Below are positions 56,678-64,000 of a DNA stretch of 64,000 nt, piece after piece (positions within the stretch are counted from its first letter, which is position 1; each line of letters opens with the position of its first letter). The translations under genes and the position numbers were made by a program. The notes below the pieces were generated by a model. The model had not been told where the DNA came from. It made no database searches and was given only the letters and a program-made list of their open reading frames with translations. Source of the DNA: Marinobacter sp. AC-23 (GTDB lineage: Bacteria; Pseudomonadota; Gammaproteobacteria; Pseudomonadales; Oleiphilaceae); contig NZ_MBPP01000023.1 of assembly GCF_001858325.1 (NCBI RefSeq), forward strand, positions 1 through 64,000. Reading direction: 5' to 3'.

Positions 56678-57673
56678 ATGAGTCAGACCGATATTCATTC
56701 CGACATTCAAAAGTCGATTCTCAGTCAGCAAAAAACCGAGAATCGCAGGAAATGGATCCTGAACGGTGTGTTACTGGTACTACTGCTGCTGGCGCCGTTC
56801 GTAATGTATCCGGTATTTTTGATGAAAATACTGTGCTTCGCATTGTTTGCGGTCGCCTTTAACCTGCTGTTCGGTTTCACCGGCTTGCTGTCCTTCGGTC
56901 ATGCGGCTTTCCTGGCCTCGGGCGGATACACCACGGGATACTTGCTCAGCAACTTCAGCGGTCTCACAACGGAAATGGGCATAATTGCGGGAACACTGGT
57001 GGCTACGGTGCTTGGGCTGGGCTTTGCTCTTCTGTCCATTCGCCGGCAAGGTATTTACTTTGCCATGGTGACCCTCGCCCTGGCTCAGCTGGTTTTCTTC
57101 TTCTTCGTTCAAGCATCCTTTACCGGCGGTGAGGATGGTATGCACGGCGTACCCAGAGGGGAACTGTTCGGGCTGATCAACCTTGAAGACAACCTGAACA
57201 TGTATTACTTCGTGCTGGCGGTATTCCTTGGCTGCTACCTGCTGGTTCAGCGGATTGTCAGCAGCCCATACGGCCATGTGTTGAAGGCTATTAAACAGAA
57301 CGAACCCCGTGCTGTATCTCTTGGTTATAAAGTGGATCGTTACAAGATACTGGCGTTTGTGATATCCGCTGCGCTTGCAGGCCTTGCTGGTTCGATGAAA
57401 TCAGTGGTTTTCCAGCTGGCCTCTCTGAACGATGCGCACTGGCATATGTCTGGCGAGGTCATTCTGATGACGCTTGTTGGTGGTATGGGTACATTGCTGG
57501 GCCCGGTTCTGGGCGCCACTCTTGTGGTTAATATCGAGTACCAACTCGGGCAGGGCCCACTCAGAGACTGGGTAGATCCGATTTTGGGGGGCATCTTTGT
57601 GCTTACCGTGCTGGCCTTCCGCAGCGGTATTGTGGGTGAGGTTCAGAAATTCATTAGGAAGAATATGGGGTAG
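56678..57673 (+). CDS. Branched-chain-type ABC transporter permease (LivM-like)
   Basis: A 331-residue permease with a 30-residue cytosolic N-terminus, then the LivM segments FAVAFNLLFGFTGLLSFGHA and later FVISAALAGLAGSMKS plus LVGGMGTLLGPVLGA. It completes the importer. The start is two bases after the LivH-like stop, and a double hairpin ends the operon. Confidence 0.92.
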   Translation: MSQTDIHSDIQKSILSQQKTENRRKWILNGVLLVLLLLAPFVMYPVFLMKILCFALFAVAFNLLFGFTGLLSFGHAAFLASGGYTTGYLLSNFSGLTTEMGIIAGTLVATVLGLGFALLSIRRQGIYFAMVTLALAQLVFFFFVQASFTGGEDGMHGVPRGELFGLINLEDNLNMYYFVLAVFLGCYLLVQRIVSSPYGHVLKAIKQNEPRAVSLGYKVDRYKILAFVISAALAGLAGSMKSVVFQLASLNDAHWHMSGEVILMTLVGGMGTLLGPVLGATLVVNIEYQLGQGPLRDWVDPILGGIFVLTVLAFRSGIVGEVQKFIRKNMG

Positions 57674-57702
57674 GGCCCTCGGCCCTGAATAGCAAAAAAA
57701 TA

Positions 57703-57726
57703 AAGGGCCACTTCGCAGTGGCCCTT
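57703..57726. terminator. Bidirectional terminator
   Basis: A 10-base stem AAGGGCCACT/AGTGGCCCTT with a TCGC loop. On the plus strand TTTT is included, and on the minus strand it is followed by TTTATTTTTTT, so it ends the Liv operon and the convergent exported-protein gene. A smaller hairpin (57672-57686) precedes it. Confidence 0.8.
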
Positions 57727-57733
57727 TTAACAT

Positions 57734-58162
57734 CTACTTCGTTCCGAGCATCTTCTGGACGCTCATTGCAGCGGTTTTCGCTTCGTCATAATCATCTGTG
57801 TCTAGGCCGCTGTTGGCTTTATCAACAGCACTCTCCAGTTTTTCTTTCATCTTGCTGTCTGAGGTATCGGGAATGGCTCCGTTACCCATATCGCCGCAGG
57901 GATTCATCTCATCACTGTCAAAACCGTCACCGTCTGGCCCAACAAGGCAATTCAGTGAGTGGTGCAAGTGCGTTTGCACCCCTTTAACATTTGCTGCTTG
58001 AGCGGCAAGGCCTGCGTGTACTGCTGCCGTCTCCACTTGAGGGGCTGCGTCTGCGGCCATGGCTGATGATGAGATCAATAAAGCCAAAGTCGTTCCAAAA
58101 ACAGTAGATACGAACCGTACAGCAAAATCGGAACGTAAGGTAAAGCCAGAATGAGTGTTCAT
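57734..58162 (-). CDS. Small exported protein with Asp-rich loop
   Basis: A 142-residue protein with a long N-terminal signal (RFVSTVFGTTLALLISSSAMA, cleaved near residue 36). The mature part has THLHHSLNCLVG, then an EF-hand-like acidic loop GPDGDGFDSDEMNPCG, and a helical C-terminus. The two cysteines flanking the acidic loop could form a disulfide or metal site. I do not recognise a family. A periplasmic metal- or calcium-binding role is only a guess. Confidence 0.65.
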   Translation of the reverse strand: MNTHSGFTLRSDFAVRFVSTVFGTTLALLISSSAMAADAAPQVETAAVHAGLAAQAANVKGVQTHLHHSLNCLVGPDGDGFDSDEMNPCGDMGNGAIPDTSDSKMKEKLESAVDKANSGLDTDDYDEAKTAAMSVQKMLGTK

Positions 58163-58296
58163 TTGTGCTTCTCCTTAACGTGACAAATATGAAATCGCCA
58201 GGCCAAAGTTTTTTGCTGCCTGGATATTAAGCGTAGCAGCTTTTTAGAGATCTTTATTTACTCACGAGATAGACACATTAAAAATTTGCATATTGC

Positions 58297-58986
58297 CTAT
58301 TTCAAGGCTAACTCAACTGCCTGAGCCGCATGGATCTCTGTTGTGTCGTACAGCGCAACCTGCGTATCGGAAGCCTGGATCAGCAAGTTGATCTCAGTAC
58401 ATCCAAGAATAACGGCTTGCGCCCCACTTGCGGCCAGTGAGCCAATGATATCAAGGTAGGCGACTTTCGAATCAGGGTTGATAATGCCTCGGCACAGCTC
58501 TTCGTAGATTATCCGGTGGACTGCGTCCCGTTCGTTGTCATCAGGAATGATGACGCTGATGTCCTGTTGCTCCAGGCGCTCGCGGTAAAAGGTTTGCTCC
58601 ATGGTGAACCGGGTCCCAAGTAGCCCTACCGATGTTACACCGTCTTGTTTGAGTGCCTTGGCGGTGGCATCGGCGATGTGGAGCAAGGGCATGTTACTGG
58701 CCTGCTGAACCTGTGGCGCAACTTTATGCATGGTGTTGGTGCAAATTAGAAGAAAGTCTGCACCACCGGCCTTAACGGATTGTGCCGCCGATATCAGTAT
58801 CTTTTCCGTTCCTTCCCAGTCTCCATTGCGCTGGAGTACTTCAATTTCGGCAAAATCCAAGCTGTAGAGAACGACTTTGGCCGAGTGGAGTCCACCGAGC
58901 TGTTCCCGTACGTTCTGATTGATCAGGCGGTAGTAGGTTTGAGTGGATTCCCAGCTCATTCCGCCGATTAATCCGATGGTTTTCAT
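58297..58986 (-). CDS. Aspartate/glutamate racemase family protein
   Basis: A 229-residue Asp/Glu racemase fold. The two catalytic cysteines are present: Cys82 in LLICTNTMHK and Cys196 in LGCTEINLL; the N-terminal GLIGGMSWEST matches the YgeA/RacD group. It should interconvert L- and D-amino acids without a cofactor; broad specificity is possible as for E. coli YgeA. It stands alone with 134 bases to the exported-protein gene. Confidence 0.85.
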   Translation of the reverse strand: MKTIGLIGGMSWESTQTYYRLINQNVREQLGGLHSAKVVLYSLDFAEIEVLQRNGDWEGTEKILISAAQSVKAGGADFLLICTNTMHKVAPQVQQASNMPLLHIADATAKALKQDGVTSVGLLGTRFTMEQTFYRERLEQQDISVIIPDDNERDAVHRIIYEELCRGIINPDSKVAYLDIIGSLAASGAQAVILGCTEINLLIQASDTQVALYDTTEIHAAQAVELALK

Positions 58987-59064
58987 ACAGCCTCAAATGT
59001 TCGGTAGGCGTTTCAGTTCCCGGCATCACCCTTACGTTAGTGACACCGGAGCTACTGATATTTA

Positions 59065-60690
59065 TTAGCCTACAAACATCTTTTTCGCAAGTGGCAGACC
59101 CTTGAAGCCACTGACCGCGACGGTTGTTAGCAAGCCGCCCAGCATCGCACCCACCACGCCGCAGGTCATGATGTCCTGCCCTGTAAGGTACAAGCCGGGG
59201 ATGCGGGTTTTGGGCTTCAGCCAGTCCAGTTCGAAGCGGTCAGGGGTGTGATCCAGGCCGTAAATCTCCCCTTTGCTGTAGCGGCAGAAGTAGTCCGTGG
59301 AAAGGGGGGTGGATAGCTCGTAGTAATCCACTTTGCCTTCCAGATGCGGGAACTTCTCATACAGCTTCGCAAGCAGGCGCTGGGCGTATTCTTCTTTCTT
59401 GGCTTCGTAGTCGTCGCCACGCTTGCCCCAGGTTTTGTCGGTCCATTCTTCGTACCACTCAAACGGGCCAGGCGCCACGATCTCGATGGTTGCGCGACCA
59501 GGGTAGCGCTCGGAAAAGCTGGGGTCTTTGGCCGACGGGAACGAAATATAGGTCATCGGTATGTCATTGGCCTCCGGATCGGCCAGGAAGTCTTGCATTT
59601 GCTTTTCGTAATTCGGGCCGGGGTAAATCCAGTAGTTGGTTTTTGGCAGGCCAAGATTTTCAGCGGTATCCTGCAGGCCGATGTACAGACAGTTGCTGGC
59701 CATGGAGCGCTGAACGGTGGTCAGCTTGTCCTGGTAATAGTCCCAGCTGGGCGCGCCTTTGGGCAGCAGCTTGTTGAAGGTGTTGAATACGCCAGCGTTG
59801 CTGATAACCAGTGGCGAGCGTATCTCCGCGCCGTCTGCCATGCGAACGCCCACGGCTTTGCCTTTCTCGATAACAATGCTGGTTACATCTGCGTAGGTGA
59901 AAACTTCGCCACCGCTTTGCTGAACCACCGGGATGATGGTCTTCGCCATTTCAGAGGCACCGCCGATAGGGTAGTAGCCACCGTGCAGGTAATGGCGTGC
60001 AATCAGCGAGTGGATGATGAAGCTGGATTCCGCCGGTGGCAGGCCGTTGTCGCCCCATTGGCCGGTTAATACAGCGATCAGTTCCTGGTTGCTGGTAATG
60101 CCCTCCAGCACCTCGCGCGTAGGCTTGTTGAGAAACTCCGGAGCCCGGCGTTTGGTGAGCATGCTTAACGGCCCGGCGGCCAGATCTGGCAGTACTTTAC
60201 CCAGAACAAGGGCCGGCATGGCCTTGGATACCTTGCGCAGATAACCCAGGTAGGTGTCGATGGCCTGTTCTTCTTCCGGGAACCCTTTGACCAGTTCAGC
60301 ACGGAATGCATCGGGGCCTGCAATCAGGTCTACGTGCTTGTCGCCCAAAAATATGCGGTCGTAGTTGGCATCCATCGGCGCCCATTTCAACTGACCGTCA
60401 GTGATGTGATCGAATAACCGCTTGCCAAACGTGTGATCTGCACCCATGTCGCCAATGTAGTGCACGCCTACGTCCCACTCGTAGCCGTTGCGGTCGTAGC
60501 TGTGGGTAAAACCACCGGCGGTGTAGTGTTGTTCAAGTACCAGCACTTTTTTACCCATTTTACTCATGCAGGCAGCGGTAGTTAGGCCGCCGATGCCAGA
60601 GCCGATGATAATGGCATCGTAGGGGCCGTTCAGGCGGTTTTCGCGATACCGCTTACCAACGCGGAGGGTACTGGGTTTGGGGCTGCTCAT
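59065..60690 (-). CDS. FAD-dependent desaturase/reductase (CrtI/RetSat-like)
   Basis: A 541-residue FAD/NAD(P)-binding protein. The dinucleotide motif IIIGSGIGGLTTAACMSKMG is near residues 26-45, the signature VGVHYIGDMGAD near 92-103, and the C-terminal GLYLTGQDIMTCGVVGAMLG segment closes the FAD site. The pattern resembles phytoene desaturases and all-trans-retinol saturases, which act on long isoprenoid or fatty chains. No other carotenoid gene is near, so a lipid or isoprenoid saturase is more likely. Its start overlaps the TetR gene stop (ATGA), so the two are co-transcribed. Confidence 0.85.
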   Translation of the reverse strand: MSSPKPSTLRVGKRYRENRLNGPYDAIIIGSGIGGLTTAACMSKMGKKVLVLEQHYTAGGFTHSYDRNGYEWDVGVHYIGDMGADHTFGKRLFDHITDGQLKWAPMDANYDRIFLGDKHVDLIAGPDAFRAELVKGFPEEEQAIDTYLGYLRKVSKAMPALVLGKVLPDLAAGPLSMLTKRRAPEFLNKPTREVLEGITSNQELIAVLTGQWGDNGLPPAESSFIIHSLIARHYLHGGYYPIGGASEMAKTIIPVVQQSGGEVFTYADVTSIVIEKGKAVGVRMADGAEIRSPLVISNAGVFNTFNKLLPKGAPSWDYYQDKLTTVQRSMASNCLYIGLQDTAENLGLPKTNYWIYPGPNYEKQMQDFLADPEANDIPMTYISFPSAKDPSFSERYPGRATIEIVAPGPFEWYEEWTDKTWGKRGDDYEAKKEEYAQRLLAKLYEKFPHLEGKVDYYELSTPLSTDYFCRYSKGEIYGLDHTPDRFELDWLKPKTRIPGLYLTGQDIMTCGVVGAMLGGLLTTVAVSGFKGLPLAKKMFVG

Positions 60691-61310
60691 GGGGTTAAAT
60701 CCTGTTGTGATTGTTGTTGCTCGTTAGACCTGGAGCCGTCCAGCAACAAGCTGAGTACGCCTTCGGTCAACATGGGTTCGGCCTTTGCACCCGGCAAATG
60801 GCCATCGATAGTCAGCTGCGACAGCCCGTGCACGAGGGACCAAGCGGCAGCTGTTATCAGTGAAACGGGGGAGGCCTTGAGATAGCCAAGCTGGCGGGCG
60901 CGGGCCACGGTGTTTTCGAGAACCTCAAAGGCACTCTTGCCAGCAGTATCCAAGCGAGGATGCGCACTCATTGGTAATACACGACCGCCGAACATCAGCC
61001 TGTACAGGTTGGGTTCTTCCTGAGCGAAAGCGACATACACCAGCCCTATCTCGATCAGGGCTTTGCGCGGTATCTGTTGGTCTACGGCGCGCAGTCGATC
61101 ACGCAGTGCCTCGAATCCGCCGATGGCAAGTTCCGCGAGCAGTGTTTCGCGGTCTGAGAAGTGTCGATACAACGCAGGCGCACTGACACCGAGTTGTTTA
61201 GCCAGCGCACGCAAGCTGATGGCGGCGTCCCCTTGGGCTCTAAGCGTATCGAGTGCCAGCAATTGGGCTTGGAGTTGCAGATCGCCGTGATGGTAGGCCG
61301 GTTTTGCCAT
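60687..61310 (-). CDS. TetR/AcrR-family regulator
   Basis: A 207-residue TetR-type regulator with the N-terminal helix-turn-helix (ISLRALAKQLGVSAPALYRHF, about 30-50). The ATG at 61310 is chosen because it gives MAKPAYHHGDLQ, a standard TetR start, and leaves the palindrome at 61331-61367 as an upstream operator; the longer frame would put the palindrome inside the gene. The ligand domain is hydrophobic, suggesting an acyl-CoA or lipid ligand. It is coupled to the FAD enzyme and may also control the convergent-side acyl-CoA ligase. Confidence 0.85.
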   Translation of the reverse strand: MAKPAYHHGDLQLQAQLLALDTLRAQGDAAISLRALAKQLGVSAPALYRHFSDRETLLAELAIGGFEALRDRLRAVDQQIPRKALIEIGLVYVAFAQEEPNLYRLMFGGRVLPMSAHPRLDTAGKSAFEVLENTVARARQLGYLKASPVSLITAAAWSLVHGLSQLTIDGHLPGAKAEPMLTEGVLSLLLDGSRSNEQQQSQQDLTP

Positions 61311-61330
61311 GGGCTGTTTAGTCTCGTTAA

Positions 61331-61367
61331 ATGTTATCAATGGTAACAATGTTAACCGAGATAACAT
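61331..61367. promoter_or_regulatory. Nested palindrome, candidate TetR operator
   Basis: Outer arms ATGTTATC (61331-61338) and GATAACAT (61360-61367) surround an inner near-palindrome GGTAAC...GTTAACC. It lies 21 bases upstream of the tetR start, in the place expected for autoregulation. Confidence 0.6.
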
Positions 61368-61404
61368 CACGAAACTGTGCGGCGGTCAATCAGGTTTTTG
61401 AAGG

Positions 61405-61446
61405 CCAAAAAAAAGCCCCGGGCTCAGCTAAGGAGTACCGGGGCTT
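61405..61446 (-). terminator. Rho-independent terminator of the acyl-CoA ligase gene
   Basis: Stem AAGCCCCGG/CCGGGGCTT (61413-61421 and 61438-61446) followed on the minus strand by eight T residues. It sits just after the ligase stop at 61467. Confidence 0.82.
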
Positions 61447-61466
61447 GGAAGTGCGCAGGCTGTTAG

Positions 61467-63150
61467 TTACTTCAGCCCCATTTCCTCAATGGAAATTTCC
61501 CGCATTTTGAATTTCTGGATCTTACCGGTCACCGTCATCGGGAACTCATCCACGAATTTGTAGTTCCGGGGGATTTTGAAATGGGCAATTTTGCCTTTGC
61601 AGAAGGCCATCAGGCCATCGGCATCTACCGGGTCGGCATCAGGGCGCAGCTTTACCCAGGCGATCAGCTCTTCACCGTACTTGTCGTCGGGAACGCCGGT
61701 AACCTGAACTTCCTCAATGGAAGGGTGGGTGTAAAGGAATTCCTCGACCTCTTTCGGGTAGATGTTCTCGCCGCCACGAATCACCATATCCTTGATGCGG
61801 CCGACGATCTGGATATAGCCTTCTTCGTCCATTGTTGCCAGATCTTCGGTATGCATCCAACCGGCTGCATCGATCGCTTCGCGGGTTTTTTCCTCGTTGT
61901 TCCAGTACTTCAGCATCACGCTGTAACCGCGGGTGCATAGCTCGCCTATCTCGCCTCTGGGCAGCACGTTGCCTGTTGCCGGGTCGACGATTTTGGTTTC
62001 CAGATGCGGTTGGGTGCGGCCGACAGTGGTTACCTGCTTATCGAACGGGTCGAGGGAGCTGGTCTGGGTGGAAACCGGGCTGGTTTCGGTCATACCGTAG
62101 GCGATCTGAACCTCTTTCATGTTCATCTTGCCATTGACCTTTTTCATCACCTCTGCCGGGCAGATGGAGCCGGCCATGATGCCGGTGCGCAGGTTGAGAG
62201 GTCGTAGGTTTCGAACTCGGGTTCGGCCAGCTGTGCGATGAACATGGTAGGCACGCCGTACAGTGCTGTCGCCTTCTCCTGATGAACTGCCTGCAGCACG
62301 GCTTTAGGTTCAAAACCCTCCCCGGGGTAAATCATGGTGGAGCCGTGGGTAATACAGCCCAGGTTGCCCATTACCATGCCGAAGCAATGGTAAAGGGGTA
62401 CGGGAATAACCAGTCGGTCTTTCTCAGTCAGAACCTGGCTTTCACCTACAAAGAAACCATTGTTTAGCAGGTTGTGGTGGGTGAGGGTAGCGCCCTTGGG
62501 GCTGCCGGTTGTGCCAGAAGTAAACTGGATATTGATGGGGTCATCGAACTGTAGCTGGCTCTGAATCTTGTCCACTTCTTGCTGGCTGACGTCGCTGGCA
62601 AAGCCGGTAAATTCGTCCCAGCTCCACATGCCGGCGTGCTTTTCTGTGTCCAAGTTGATCACCGCGCGCAGATCAGGAACTTGCTGCGCCTTGATCTTGC
62701 CCGGCGTGCCCGCTTTCAGTTCTGGAGCCAGATCGTAGAGGGTTTTGCGGTAGTCAGAGGCTTTAAAGCTGTCGGCTGTAACCAGCACGCTGATGCCCGC
62801 CAGATTCAGGGCGTATTCCAGCTCGTGCATGCCATAGGCCGGATTTATATTAACCAGAATGGCGCCCACCTTGGCGGTAGCAAACTGGGTAACTGTCCAC
62901 TCATAGCGGTTGGGCGCCAGATGCCTACGCGATCGCCGCGCTTTACACCTATGGCCAGGAAAGCCCGTGCGGCTTCGTTAACCTTGGCAACGAATTCTTT
63001 GTAGGTCCAGCGAATGTCCTGATGCAAACACACCAAAGCTTCGGTATCGGGATATGTGTTGGCGGTGCGGTCCAGCATCTCGCCAATCGTCATGCCCAGC
63101 AGTGGTTTTTTGGAGGTACCGCTGGTGTAGCTTGGAAGAGTCTGATTCAT
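61467..63150 (-). pseudogene. Fatty-acyl-CoA ligase (AMP-forming), two frameshifts
   Basis: Three minus-strand frames form one ANL ligase of about 562 residues. The first (62845-63150) starts with MNQTLPSYTSGTSKKPLLG; the middle (62147-62869) carries the P-loop [18 protein letters not shown]; the last (61467-62177) has [10 protein letters not shown], the hinge [20 protein letters not shown] and the catalytic Lys of [10 protein letters not shown]. One G missing near 62925 (TGGGCGCCC to TGGCGCCC, restoring GIWAPNRYEW) and one base near 62200 ([13 protein letters not shown]) mend it, so it is probably intact. The neighbours suggest activation of fatty or isoprenoid acids, as for AtuH/LiuA-linked ligases. 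Confidence 0.88.
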
Positions 63151-63201
63151 TGTTTGCCTCCATTTATTTTTGTGGTCGAGGTCTAAAAATAGTTGAGCCT
63201 G

Positions 63202-63780
63202 TTAGCGACTTTGATTGTGGTATTCAGGGTTTGGACGCATGTCGCTGGCAATCGCCACGCGGTTCGACATGTTGTAGAAGCCAATGACGTTGCTCAGATC
63301 CCAGATGCCGCCATCGCTAAAGCCTGCATCTCGCAGTGCCTGAACTTCGTCTTCCGCAACCGTTTCCGGTGAGCGGGTTAGCTGGGATGCAAAATCCAGC
63401 ATGGCGCGTTGGCGCTTATCCAGGTTGGCAGACCGGTAATTCATCACCAGGTGCTCGCCCAAGGCAGGGTCACCACTCATAACGCGTACCGCGGCGCCAT
63501 GGGCCACCAGGCAGTAAAAGCATTTGTTTTCGGAGGAAACCACCACCGCAACCATTTCCCGCTCCAACTTACTAAGCTCGCTTTCACCCATCATCAGTTC
63601 GTTGTATAACCGGGTAAAACCGTCCAGCTGTTTGAGGTTTTGGCTGTAAGCGGTAAGTACGTTGGGAACCATGCCCAACTTTTCCAGACAGATGTCAAAA
63701 TACTTCCTGACATCCTCAGGGAGGTCTTTCATGTCAGGAATGGGCAGATCCAGAGCGACAACATTTGTGTTCTTGGTCAT
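63202..63780 (-). CDS. AhpD-like carboxymuconolactone decarboxylase family protein
   Basis: A 192-residue peroxidase-related protein of the carboxymuconolactone decarboxylase/AhpD superfamily. The CxxC-type site CFYCLVAHGAAVRV near residues 87-100 holds both redox Cys and the nearby His expected for AhpD-like proton-relay activity. It lies between the HMG-CoA lyase and acyl-CoA ligase genes in the same direction, a common companion in leucine/isoprenoid catabolism loci. Its role there is not established. Confidence 0.85.
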   Translation of the reverse strand: MTKNTNVVALDLPIPDMKDLPEDVRKYFDICLEKLGMVPNVLTAYSQNLKQLDGFTRLYNELMMGESELSKLEREMVAVVVSSENKCFYCLVAHGAAVRVMSGDPALGEHLVMNYRSANLDKRQRAMLDFASQLTRSPETVAEDEVQALRDAGFSDGGIWDLSNVIGFYNMSNRVAIASDMRPNPEYHNQSR

Positions 63781-63789
63781 ATCAGATCC

Positions 63790-64000
63790 TTACGATTGCA
63801 GGGCCTGGCCCACTTTCGAGCCGTTGTGTCGTTTGAGCTGATTACTGATCCACTCGCCGGTGGCTACCAGCTTGTTCAAATCCACACCTGTGCTTATGCC
63901 CAAGCCGTTGAGCATATAAAGTACGTCCTCGGTGGCGACGTTACCGGAGGCGCCGTTGGCATAAGGGCAACCGCCAAGGCCTGCGGCGGAGGCGTCAAGA
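63790..64000 (-). CDS. Hydroxymethylglutaryl-CoA lyase, C-terminal part (runs off window)
   Basis: The last 69 residues of HMG-CoA lyase. The diagnostic signature [20 protein letters not shown], which contains the catalytic Cys in GGCP, is complete, followed by VLYMLNGLG. The enzyme cleaves HMG-CoA to acetyl-CoA and acetoacetate, the last step of leucine breakdown. The rest of the gene, and probably other liu genes, lies beyond 64000. Confidence 0.92.
   Translation of the reverse strand, partial: LDASAAGLGGCPYANGASGNVATEDVLYMLNGLGISTGVDLNKLVATGEWISNQLKRHNGSKVGQALQS

Noticed and set aside
4027..63150. Programmed ribosomal frameshifting as an explanation of the split genes
   Set aside because: No slippery heptamer plus downstream structure recurs at the breaks, and the genes (rluF, acyl-CoA ligases, mmsR and others) are not known to use it.
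1..64000. CRISPR array, tRNA or rRNA genes
   Set aside because: No regular repeat-spacer pattern and no cloverleaf or rRNA-like stretches were noticed.

Overview
The window looks like a chromosomal segment of a marine gammaproteobacterium close to Marinobacter. This is a judgement from protein resemblance (RluF, ArfB, valine and leucine catabolism, many CoA-dependent enzymes, branched-chain-type ABC and TRAP transporters, DUF6160/FilA-like protein) and not from a marker gene. I saw no rRNA, tRNA or CRISPR array.

Layout. 0.1-5 kb: small housekeeping genes (LysE/ArgO-type exporter, NlpC/P60 lipoprotein, arfB, esterase, SDR, rluF). 5-9 kb: two exported proteins (DUF6160/FilA-like and a choice-of-anchor D protein) and an AraC-type regulator. 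9.3-15.9 kb: methyltransferase, AtoE-type transporter, phospholipase D-like protein, glutamine amidotransferase with a YebC/YeeN paralogue, a flavodoxin-less diiron MBL protein and an SRPBCC protein. 16-22.7 kb: a complete distal valine pathway (mmsR divergent from mmsA, acyl-CoA dehydrogenase, enoyl-CoA hydratase, 3-hydroxyisobutyryl-CoA hydrolase, mmsB), with a direct repeat that looks like an AraC-family operator. 22.9-29 kb: two EamA exporters, an OsmC-YcaO fusion, CopD, an sseA remnant, a cysteine-cluster protein and an RRM protein.

29-37.5 kb is a degraded accessory region: an orphan T6SS vgrG with a broken DUF4123 adaptor, an isolated MaoC gene, remnants of the Wadjet plasmid-defence genes jetC and jetD, a truncated MbcA/ParS-type antitoxin, an ISNCY-like transposase with five in-frame stops, and unrecognised debris. 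It is followed (37.5-46.4 kb) by a cleanly organised catabolic module: GntR regulator with TGATATATCA operator candidates, a three-gene TRAP transporter, FAD oxidoreductase, enoyl-CoA hydratase, CoA-transferase and acyl-CoA dehydrogenase. Its substrate is unknown.

46.7-57.7 kb: AI-2E family permease, then a second uptake and activation module: quinone-oxidoreductase-like enzyme, proline-racemase-like protein with an atypical Ser/Thr active-site pair, acyl-CoA synthetase, thioesterase and a five-part Liv-type ABC transporter. Intergenic TACGTA motifs precede several of its units. 57.7-64 kb: exported small protein, Asp/Glu racemase, FAD-dependent desaturase-like protein with TetR regulator, fatty-acyl-CoA ligase, AhpD-like protein and the end of HMG-CoA lyase, which suggests a leucine/isoprenoid (liu/atu-like) catabolic locus continuing to the right.

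An overriding feature is that many otherwise perfect genes are broken by one missing base each. I count about 18 such sites, and nearly all are repaired by adding a single base. The pattern points to residual sequencing or assembly deletions and not to gene decay. I type these genes 'pseudogene' because the frame is broken in this sequence, and say in each entry whether I think the gene is really intact. Genuine decay (stop codons, missing domains) is confined mainly to 31-37 kb and to the sseA remnant.
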